DNA of 53,488 nt from Clostridia bacterium (GTDB lineage Bacteria; Bacillota; Clostridia; Oscillospirales; CAG-382). The DNA is taken from contig JAFQAP010000016.1 in the NCBI GenBank assembly GCA_017399965.1, positions 1 to 53,488 on the forward strand. The letters are read 5' to 3'. Below the pieces are notes generated by a model, which saw nothing but the letters and a program-made list of their open reading frames with translations, was not told where the DNA came from and did not search any database. How positions within the stretch are numbered: the first letter of the stretch is position 1; every line of letters begins with the position of its first letter. This document shows, in pieces, positions 8,182 to 15,307 of the stretch. The position numbers and the translations under genes are program-made.

Positions 8182-9645
8182 ATGCGCAAAATCACAGCTT
8201 TGCTTTTGGCACTTCTTACCTTGTGTGTTCTTTTGGTATCTTGTAACGATACCGCAACCGATAATTCCAAAGCGGACACTTCTTTGGATGAAAACGAAGA
8301 ACTGTTTTCCAATCTCCCTGCGGAAAAATACAACACTAAGTTTACTGTTTACGTAGAGGGCGATTATCTTGACAGATATAAGTCTGTTGAAATAGTACCC
8401 AACGAAAGCAGCCCTGACATTATTGCCGAATCTGTTCTTGAGCGTAACGCCCGCGTTGAGCAGCACTTCGGTATCGAGATCGTTGAGATCAGAACTGCGG
8501 ATTCCGCGGAAATGGTTACCAACGTACAGTCCGAAATAGCTACAGGCGCCAAGACCTACGATGCAGTAATGGCATATCTGCCCAACGCAGGTACTCTTGC
8601 GGCCGGCGGTGCTTTGCACGACCTTGCTGAATTTGAAAATCTCCATCTCGATAAAGATTATTGGGATACTACCGCAGTTGAAAGCCTCTCCGTTGGCGGA
8701 AAGAGCTTCTTCGTTGTCGGTGATATGAACCTGCTTGCGTACGACTGTACTCACTGTATAGTTTTCAATAAGGACGTTGTTGCGGACAATAACCTTGATA
8801 ACCCCTACGACCTTGTTTACGACGGGGAATGGACTATGGATAAGCTTCTTTCCATGGCAAAGGTAGTTTCCTATGAAAACGGCGACGGAAAAATCGACCT
8901 TGACGACACGTGGGGATTCCTTATCAACAACAACTACGCTACATCTCTTTATTTCGGCGCAGGTGAAACACTTACCAGCAAGAATACCGACGACCTGCCT
9001 ATAATCTCTGTTAACGGCGAAAGAGCCGTTACCGTCTTCAACAAGATCTTCGATATATGCAACAGCGATAAGATCGCACTTATCGAAGATTACGTTGGTA
9101 CTTATGAAGACGTATATGGAAAAGCCAGCGAATCTATCGCTTCCAAGAAGGCACTCTTCCGCTCTATGGCGGTTGTTGATATTCAGGAGCTTGGCGAATA
9201 TGAATGTAACTTCGGTATCATTCCTACCCCCAAGTATGACGAAGAGCAGGAAGAATATTATTCATATGTTTCTGTTATTTACGCTTCCGGCGCAATAATT
9301 CCCATCTCCGCAAGAGATGCTGAAATGAGCGCTGTAATTATTGACGCTATGTGTCAGGCTTCTACCGATACGGTAAAGACCAGCTACTATGACACTATGC
9401 TTAAGTACAGAAAACTTCAGGATGACGACGGTGTTGCAATGCTTGATATCATCTTTGATAACCGTGTGTTTGACCTTGCCGCAGTTTACAACTGGGGTGC
9501 CGCAAATATGTGGGATACAAACGCACTTACCACCTTTATGAACACCGTTGCGTTCAGCGGTTCCAATACTTTCTCCTCTGCGTTTGAGTCTATTTCCGGA
9601 ACCACCCAGAGCGCTATTGATGAATTTGTAAACGGTTTGGAATAA
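8182..9645 (+). CDS. Extracellular solute-binding lipoprotein (ABC transporter type)
   Basis: 487 residues. The signal peptide ends in the lipobox LVSC, so Cys21 is the likely lipidated residue and the protein sits on the outer face of the membrane. The rest reads as a two-lobed sugar-type binding protein: VYVEGDYLDRYKSVEIV near the start, a long central region rich in Asp and aromatic residues, and a helical C-terminus. No permease or ATPase gene lies nearby, so it is an orphan binding protein or uses components encoded elsewhere. The substrate is unknown. It has its own promoter and terminator. Confidence 0.78.
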   Translation: MRKITALLLALLTLCVLLVSCNDTATDNSKADTSLDENEELFSNLPAEKYNTKFTVYVEGDYLDRYKSVEIVPNESSPDIIAESVLERNARVEQHFGIEIVEIRTADSAEMVTNVQSEIATGAKTYDAVMAYLPNAGTLAAGGALHDLAEFENLHLDKDYWDTTAVESLSVGGKSFFVVGDMNLLAYDCTHCIVFNKDVVADNNLDNPYDLVYDGEWTMDKLLSMAKVVSYENGDGKIDLDDTWGFLINNNYATSLYFGAGETLTSKNTDDLPIISVNGERAVTVFNKIFDICNSDKIALIEDYVGTYEDVYGKASESIASKKALFRSMAVVDIQELGEYECNFGIIPTPKYDEEQEEYYSYVSVIYASGAIIPISARDAEMSAVIIDAMCQASTDTVKTSYYDTMLKYRKLQDDDGVAMLDIIFDNRVFDLAAVYNWGAANMWDTNALTTFMNTVAFSGSNTFSSAFESISGTTQSAIDEFVNGLE

Positions 9646-9658
9646 AATATAACACTAT

Positions 9659-9688
9659 ACAAAGTGCGCGCTTCGGCACGCACTTTGT
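9659..9688 (+). terminator. Terminator after the solute-binding lipoprotein
   Basis: Stem CAAAGTGCG (9660-9668) with CGCACTTTG (9679-9687), extended by one A-T pair, 14 bases after the stop. The T run is short. Confidence 0.65.
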
Positions 9689-9711
9689 TGTAGTTCGAAA
9701 GAGTGATTTTT

Positions 9712-11019
9712 ATGGCTGATAAATATACTATTTCTTCGCTTTTTAAGTTTATTAAAAAGAGCACCGGACCTTTTCATGCGGTCGATGAGGTTAAAAATAT
9801 ACTTACGGAAAACGGATATACCGAACTGTGGGAATCTTCCGAATGGAAGCTTGAAGCAGGCAGAGAATATTTTGTTACCCGCAATCTGTCCTCTGTAATC
9901 GCTTTCAGGATCCCCGCAGAGGGATTTAACGGCTTTATGATGACCGCAAGCCACAGCGATTCCCCTTCGTTTAAAATAAAAGAGCAGGCGGAAATGAATT
10001 CGAAGCCTTACGTGCGTCTTAATACCGAGCGTTACGGCGGCATGCTGTGCGCTACGTGGCTTGACAGACCTTTGCACATTGCGGGAAAAATAATGGTAAA
10101 GGAAGACGACCGTATCCGCTCACTTTTGTATTCTTCAGAAGAACCCATGGTGCTTATTCCAAACGTGGCGATACATATGAACCGTGCCGCAAACACCGGA
10201 TTTGAATATAAAGCCAACGTTGATATGGTGCCTTTGTGGGGCAGCGGAGATTGCGGAACTTTGCGCAAGAAGATAGCTGACGAATTGAATATATCTGCCG
10301 AAGATATTATCAGCACCGATCTGTTCCTTATCAACAACGATAACGGCGTTCAATGGGGCGCAAACGGCGAATTTATTTCCTGCCCCAGACTGGATGACCT
10401 TGAATGTGTATACGCCTCTTTGCAGGGATTCTTGGCGGCAAACGAAACGGATACGGTTCCCGTTCTTGCCGTACTGGATAATGAAGAGGTAGGCAGTACC
10501 ACTAAGCAGGGTGCGGATTCCACTTTCCTTGATGATGTGCTTTCCCGTATATGCGAATCTTTTGGTTTTACTCAGGGCAAAAAGCTTTCTGTTTTGGCGA
10601 ACAGCTTTTTGGTTTCTGCGGATAACGCTCATGCGGTGCATCCCAACCATCCCGAGTATTCCGATCCCACCTCAAAGGTGTATATTAACGGCGGCGTAGT
10701 TATAAAATATAATGCAAACCAAAAATACACAACGGATTCTGTTTCCGATGCACTTTTCACCCGTATATGCGGTGAAGCAGGCGTACCGGTTCAACGGTAT
10801 ACGAACCGTGCAGATATGATGGGCGGTTCCACGCTGGGCAATATTTCCGCAACGCACGTTTCCGTAAACACGGTGGATATCGGTGTCGCACAGCTTGCAA
10901 TGCACTCTTCTTTTGAAACTGCGGGAAGCGAAGACATCACCCATATGATAAACGCTCTTACCGCCTTTTATTCCGCTCGTATCCGTCGTCTTGGGGACGG
11001 AGAATACGTTTTGAAGTAA
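9712..11019 (+). CDS. M18 family aminopeptidase (first of two)
   Basis: 435 residues from ATG 9712 (an in-frame GTG at 9703 is less likely). M18 enzymes are cytosolic dinuclear-zinc aminopeptidases that form dodecameric shells and favour acidic N-terminal residues. Visible ligands and motifs: ASHSDSPSFK, DNEEVGSTTKQGADS with the catalytic Glu pair, SADNAHAVHPNHP, and a C-terminal VAQLAMHSSFETAGSED. It is followed after 3 bases by tsaC. A diverged M18 gene lies three genes downstream. Confidence 0.93.
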   Translation: MADKYTISSLFKFIKKSTGPFHAVDEVKNILTENGYTELWESSEWKLEAGREYFVTRNLSSVIAFRIPAEGFNGFMMTASHSDSPSFKIKEQAEMNSKPYVRLNTERYGGMLCATWLDRPLHIAGKIMVKEDDRIRSLLYSSEEPMVLIPNVAIHMNRAANTGFEYKANVDMVPLWGSGDCGTLRKKIADELNISAEDIISTDLFLINNDNGVQWGANGEFISCPRLDDLECVYASLQGFLAANETDTVPVLAVLDNEEVGSTTKQGADSTFLDDVLSRICESFGFTQGKKLSVLANSFLVSADNAHAVHPNHPEYSDPTSKVYINGGVVIKYNANQKYTTDSVSDALFTRICGEAGVPVQRYTNRADMMGGSTLGNISATHVSVNTVDIGVAQLAMHSSFETAGSEDITHMINALTAFYSARIRRLGDGEYVLK

Positions 11020-11022
11020 TTT

Positions 11023-11661
11023 ATGAAAGCTAAATATTTCCTAATGTCGGAATCAAATCCGGATACCGGCAGTATTAATATATGCGCAGATATTCTGAAT
11101 ATCGGGGGAATAGCAGTTTTCCCTACGGAAACGGTATATGGTGTGGGTGCAAACGTTTTCAACGAAAAGGCGATCGAGCGTCTTTATACCGCCAAATGCC
11201 GCCCCAAGGAAAAAGCGCTTTTGTGCCACCTTTTTTCCGCGGAACAAGCAAACGAGATAGGTTACCTTGACGATACGGCAAAAATGCTTATAAAAGCGTT
11301 TACGCCCGGACCTTTAACCGTTATCGTCAAAAAGAAGCCTTGTATCGGAGATAACGTAACTTCGGGTATGGATACTGTCGGATTGCGGTTCCCTTCAAAT
11401 AACGTGTTTTTGGCACTTGCAAAAAAGTGCGGTTTTCCCATTGCGGCAACCAGCGCAAACATTTCCGGTGAGGCAAGCCCTGCTGAGGCAAAATCGGTAA
11501 TGCGTTCTCTGGGTGACAGGGTAGATGCGATCATAGATTCCGGATTAACAGCAGTTGGAGTTCCCTCTACCATAATTTCCTTGGCGGGGAATAAACCGGT
11601 GATTTTGCGTAAGGGAGCCGTGACCGAAGCGATGATAAAAGAGGTGATAGGGGAATGGTAA
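11023..11661 (+). CDS. tsaC: L-threonylcarbamoyladenylate synthase (YrdC/Sua5 family)
   Basis: 212 residues, the short form without the C-terminal Sua5 domain. It makes threonylcarbamoyl-AMP from threonine, bicarbonate and ATP for the t6A37 modification of ANN-decoding tRNAs. The family signature GGIAVFPTETVYGVGANVF lies at about residues 28-46, followed by LYTAKCRPKEKALLCH and ATSANISGEASP. It begins 3 bases after the aminopeptidase stop without a strong ribosome site (Met8 is another possible start), and its end overlaps coaE by 7 bases. Confidence 0.92.
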   Translation: MKAKYFLMSESNPDTGSINICADILNIGGIAVFPTETVYGVGANVFNEKAIERLYTAKCRPKEKALLCHLFSAEQANEIGYLDDTAKMLIKAFTPGPLTVIVKKKPCIGDNVTSGMDTVGLRFPSNNVFLALAKKCGFPIAATSANISGEASPAEAKSVMRSLGDRVDAIIDSGLTAVGVPSTIISLAGNKPVILRKGAVTEAMIKEVIGEW

Positions 11662-12227
11662 TAGGTCTTTGCGGACGAATGGGAACAGGAAAATCCGAAG
11701 CTTTAAGGATATTTTCCGCCCTCGGTTTCAATGTGATCGATTGTGACGACGTTTCGCGTCTTGTGTGCCATCCCGGAGAAAGGTGCTTTGAGGAGCTGGT
11801 GTCTGTGTTCGGCAGCGATATTGTGTCTGCTGACGGACAACTCGACAGAAGCGTTCTTGCAAAAAAATGTTTTTCATCCCAAGAAAACACAAAAAGACTT
11901 AACGATATAACCCATAAGCACATATTGGATCACGTACGCTGTTGGATAAAACAAAACGCAGGAAACTGCGTAGTGGCGGCGCCTCTGCTTTTTGAAAGCG
12001 GTTTTGACAAGGAGTGCGACGTTACTCTGGCGCTTACCGCACCGTTTGAAACCCTGCTTAAGCGTATGAACGGCAGATTTACGGAAGATGATTTCCGCAA
12101 CCGACTAAGCCGCCAGTACAGCGATGATTTTCTTAAAGAAAACTGCGATTACGTTATAGAAAATTCGGGAACTTTAGAGGAACTGCACCAAAAAATATCT
12201 TTGTTTATACAATGTGTGGGGGCGTGA
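11655..12227 (+). CDS. coaE: Dephospho-CoA kinase
   Basis: 190 residues. It phosphorylates the ribose 3' hydroxyl of dephospho-CoA, the last step of coenzyme A synthesis. The P loop GRMGTGKS is at residues 7-14, followed by VIDCDDVSRLV, where the Asp pair is typical of CoaE. VVAAPLLFESGFDKECD matches the substrate-binding core. The gene overlaps tsaC by 7 bases and is followed after one base by the transglycosylase start. Confidence 0.94.
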   Translation: MVIGLCGRMGTGKSEALRIFSALGFNVIDCDDVSRLVCHPGERCFEELVSVFGSDIVSADGQLDRSVLAKKCFSSQENTKRLNDITHKHILDHVRCWIKQNAGNCVVAAPLLFESGFDKECDVTLALTAPFETLLKRMNGRFTEDDFRNRLSRQYSDDFLKENCDYVIENSGTLEELHQKISLFIQCVGA

Positions 12228-12228
12228 T

Positions 12229-12783
12229 ATGCGTAAGCTTTTAGTTATACTATGTGTCACCGCTCTGTTGCTCACTTCCTGCGGACCGTCCCTTGAGGAG
12301 AGATATCCCAGAAAGTACGAAAGCTTCGTAACCGCCGCATCCTTGGAATTCGGCGTGCCTGAGGATATTATATATGCGGTAATAAAATGCGAAAGCGATT
12401 TCCGACCCGATGCGGTTTCTCCCGTAGGCGCCTGCGGACTAATGCAGTTAATGCCGGTAACCTACGAATGGCTATTGACCTATAAAATGAAGGAAGAGTA
12501 TATCGCTGAAAATATATTCGATCCCGAATCCAATATCCGCACCGGCACCTGTATGCTGAAGTATCTGTACGGTATTTTCTCGAATTGGGAAACCGTTTTT
12601 GCCGCATACAATGCAGGGCAGGGGACTGTGGGCGGATGGCTTGCAGACGAGCGCTACAGCGACGATGGCGTTACGCTGAAGGAAATCCCTTACGGGGAAA
12701 CAAAACAGTTCGTAAACCGTATAAAAACGGCACGCGGCTATTATACTCAACTATACTATACGGAGGAAAGTAAAAATGGATAA
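12229..12783 (+). CDS. Lytic transglycosylase lipoprotein (SLT domain)
   Basis: 184 residues from ATG 12229, which gives a clean signal peptide ending in the lipobox LTSC (Cys18). The SLT goose-lysozyme-like domain starts near residue 35: DIIYAVIKCESDFRPDAVSP carries the catalytic Glu, then GACGLMQLMPVTYEWL, then ETVFAAYNAGQGTVGGWL. Such enzymes cleave the MurNAc-GlcNAc bond of peptidoglycan, leaving 1,6-anhydroMurNAc. The lipid anchor would hold it at the membrane under the wall. It overlaps the next gene by 8 bases. Confidence 0.9.
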   Translation: MRKLLVILCVTALLLTSCGPSLEERYPRKYESFVTAASLEFGVPEDIIYAVIKCESDFRPDAVSPVGACGLMQLMPVTYEWLLTYKMKEEYIAENIFDPESNIRTGTCMLKYLYGIFSNWETVFAAYNAGQGTVGGWLADERYSDDGVTLKEIPYGETKQFVNRIKTARGYYTQLYYTEESKNG

Positions 12784-14146
12784 GGAACTCTCTAAAAAAC
12801 TTTTATACAAGCCTTTAAACGTATTTCTTAACGAAGACGTAAAGCAAAACGCAGATGAATACTGCAAAGGCTACCGCGAATTTATAGATTCGGCAAAAAC
12901 AGAAAGAGAAGCGGTGGATTATGCCGTTATGCAGGCAGAAAAGAACGGATTTGTTGCTTATGACCGCAAGGCGAGCTACAAGCCCGGCGACAGAATATAT
13001 TATGTTAACCGCAAAAAAGGAATATATCTTGCCGTTATCGGTAAAGAAAAAGTCGAAAACGGTGTTCGTATGATAATCGCTCATACCGATTGCCCCCGTC
13101 TTGACCTTAAGCAAAAGCCTCTTTATGAGGAAGCAAATCTCGCACTTCTTAAGACCCATTATTACGGCGGTATCAAAAAGTATCAATGGACGGCAATTCC
13201 TCTTTCTCTTCACGGCGTTGTTTACCGTGCTGACGGAAGCGAGGTTAAGATATGTATCGGCGAGGATGAAAGCGAACCCGTATTCTACATAACCGACCTT
13301 ATGCCCCATATTGCAAAGGACCAGTATGCAAAAACACTTGCGGAAGGCATTACGGGTGAGGGACTTAATCTCGTAGCCGCAAGCGCACCTTACGACGAAG
13401 AATACGGCGTAAAGCTTAATCTCCTTAATATTCTTAACGAAAAATACGGTATTACCGAGCGTGACCTTATTACTGCAGAACTTACGGCAACTCCCGCCAC
13501 CCGTTCCCGTGAGGTTGGTCTTGACCGCAGTATGATAATGGCTTACGGACACGACGACCGTATATGTGCTTATCCCGCTTATACCGCACTTTTTGACCTT
13601 GATGTGCCCGAGCATACCTGTATTGCCGCTTTTGCGGATAAAGAGGAAATAGGCTCCGAGGGCGTAACGGGACTGCGTTCCGATTTCCTTCCTCACTTCC
13701 TTATGGATCTTTGCGCAAACGATAACAGCGATTATATCGCTTGCTGTGCAAACTCCATCTGCCTTTCCTCCGATGTGGGCGGTGCATATGACCCCAACTT
13801 CGGAGGTGCATACGATCCCAAGAACTCCGCGTATATAAATAACGGTCCCGTTATCGTTAAATACACCGGCTCCCGCGGTAAGGGCGGCTGCTCCGATGCT
13901 TCCGCAGAGGTGGTTTCCCGTATAGCGCTTATGTTTGATAAAGCAGGCGTTATCTGGCAGTGCGGTGAATACGGCAAGGTAGACCAGGGCGGAGCAGGTA
14001 CCGTTGCTACCGAGGTTGCCGCTTTGAATATCGACGTAGTGGACTGCGGTGTTCCCATTCTTTCCATGCATTCCACCGGCGAGCTCGCCTCCAAAGGCGA
14101 TATCTATATGATGTATAAAGCCGATAAAGCTTTCTACGCATCCTAA
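12776..14146 (+). CDS. M18 family aminopeptidase (second of two)
   Basis: 456 residues; GGAGG stands 9 bases before ATG 12776. Motifs: IAHTDCPRLDLKQKP, AFADKEEIGSEGVTG with the catalytic Glu pair, SSDVGGAYDPNFGGAYDPK, and a C-terminal GVPILSMHSTGELASKGD. It is closer to the long clostridial M18 type than to the upstream paralogue, so the two are an old divergence rather than a fresh duplication. Both are likely to trim oligopeptides in the cytosol, with different N-terminal preferences. Confidence 0.93.
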   Translation: MDKELSKKLLYKPLNVFLNEDVKQNADEYCKGYREFIDSAKTEREAVDYAVMQAEKNGFVAYDRKASYKPGDRIYYVNRKKGIYLAVIGKEKVENGVRMIIAHTDCPRLDLKQKPLYEEANLALLKTHYYGGIKKYQWTAIPLSLHGVVYRADGSEVKICIGEDESEPVFYITDLMPHIAKDQYAKTLAEGITGEGLNLVAASAPYDEEYGVKLNLLNILNEKYGITERDLITAELTATPATRSREVGLDRSMIMAYGHDDRICAYPAYTALFDLDVPEHTCIAAFADKEEIGSEGVTGLRSDFLPHFLMDLCANDNSDYIACCANSICLSSDVGGAYDPNFGGAYDPKNSAYINNGPVIVKYTGSRGKGGCSDASAEVVSRIALMFDKAGVIWQCGEYGKVDQGGAGTVATEVAALNIDVVDCGVPILSMHSTGELASKGDIYMMYKADKAFYAS

Positions 14147-14200
14147 TTACGCAAACTATGCAAGTCTGACTTGATGCTACAAAAAACAGGAGGTATTATT

Positions 14201-15130
14201 ATGAAAAAAACAATTGTACTATTAATTTTAACGGTGCTGCTCTTATCGATGCTTGCAGGATGCGACATGGGGGCAGATAAACCAAATCCCGCATCGGATT
14301 TTGAGTATGAAATAAGTGAGTCGAAAACAGGCGTAATTATTTACAAATACATCGGTACTTCCGAAAACGTTGTAATCCCTGCAGAAATAGAAGGACTGCC
14401 GGTTCGCACTCTCAGCGCTATTTTTTCAGAAGACGGTTCATTGGAAAGCGGAGTTTTTGAGGGAAGCAATATTAAATCGATAGTTTTCCCCAACACTGTT
14501 TTTACTATCGGTTACAACACTTGTAAGGACTGCACAGCGCTTACAAGCGTAACCTTTGCTGAAAATTCTGAGTTAACTCAAATCGCCCTCAGCGCTTTTG
14601 AAGGCTGTACCGCTTTGAAAGAGATTGCGTTGCCTAATACGGTGACTAAAATCCAGGCGCGTGCATTTTACGGTTGCTCAGCACTTACGGAAGTGGATCT
14701 TCCCGACGAATTGCTTAAAATCGGCGGAAACGCATTTTCTGAATGCACCGCTTTGAAAAAGATCACCATTCCCGCAAAATTGGATCTGTATTTTATAAAT
14801 ACGGGTGATTCACCCCTTACTTTGGTTCCTTCTCTTGAGCAGATAGTATTTGAGGAAGGCAGAGAAGAGGTTCGCGGATATGCGTTGGTTAACGGCAGTC
14901 TTGATATTAAAATAACGGTACCCGGTAGCGTTAAAAAATTCTCGTCATATCTGTTTCTGGTAGGGAGAGATGCAAAGACCGAGATAGCATTTATGGGAGA
15001 TGCACCCGAAATAGTGGAAGAAGGAAATGGAAACTTCGGTGTGTCCGTTATTTACTACGATTCCGAGACTTCCGGTTGGGACACCTTCGCTTGGAAGGAC
15101 CTCTATGAAATGAAGCCTATAGAAGATTAA
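14201..15130 (+). CDS. BspA-type leucine-rich repeat lipoprotein
   Basis: 309 residues from ATG 14201, with AGGAGG 7 bases upstream. The signal peptide ends in LAGC (Cys21). From about residue 60 there are repeats of the LRR_5 type (for example GCTALKEIALPNTVTKI, GCSALTEVDLPDELLKI, ECTALKKITIP), about 23 residues per unit. In gut Clostridia such proteins are surface exposed and are linked to adhesion or ligand binding, but no ligand can be named here. The C-terminus breaks from the repeat pattern. A weak 50-base gap separates it from the aminopeptidase. Confidence 0.85.
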   Translation: MKKTIVLLILTVLLLSMLAGCDMGADKPNPASDFEYEISESKTGVIIYKYIGTSENVVIPAEIEGLPVRTLSAIFSEDGSLESGVFEGSNIKSIVFPNTVFTIGYNTCKDCTALTSVTFAENSELTQIALSAFEGCTALKEIALPNTVTKIQARAFYGCSALTEVDLPDELLKIGGNAFSECTALKKITIPAKLDLYFINTGDSPLTLVPSLEQIVFEEGREEVRGYALVNGSLDIKITVPGSVKKFSSYLFLVGRDAKTEIAFMGDAPEIVEEGNGNFGVSVIYYDSETSGWDTFAWKDLYEMKPIED

Positions 15131-15158
15131 TCTACTAACGATTGACTTCGGTTATATG

Positions 15159-15200
15159 AAATCACCCCAAGAAGCCTTGCGGCTTCTCGGGGACCCCGAC
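15159..15200. repeat. REP-like palindrome, copy 1
   Basis: Read on the - strand: GTCGGGGTCCCC, then stem GAGAAGCC, loop GCAA, stem GGCTTCTT, then GGGGTGATTT. The second copy is at 26532-26572 on the + strand. The stems differ at paired positions, so base pairing is kept. Confidence 0.8.
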
Positions 15201-15204
15201 AACA

Positions 15205-15235
15205 AAACACCGCCGGGAATTTTCCGGCGGTGTTT
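15205..15235 (-). terminator. Hairpin coupled to REP-like palindrome
   Basis: Perfect 12-base stem AAACACCGCCGG/CCGGCGGTGTTT with a 7-base loop. Read on the - strand it is followed by TTTTGTTG and then the palindrome, the same arrangement as at 26495-26572. Confidence 0.7.
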
Positions 15236-15267
15236 AAATTGCCTTTAAAAAGTTGCGTTTTAAAAAC

Positions 15268-15292
15268 AACGCCCGAATTAACTTCGGGCGTT
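15268..15292 (-). terminator. Terminator of the 803-residue lipoprotein gene
   Basis: Stem CGCCCGAA/TTCGGGCG followed on the - strand by TTGTTTTT, 16 bases after the stop. Confidence 0.8.
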
Positions 15293-15307
15293 TGTTTGTT
15301 GCATTGA

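Noticed and set aside
12815..14071. 418-residue antisense frame within the second M18 aminopeptidase
   Set aside because: Same codon-bias effect; the sense strand carries all M18 motifs.
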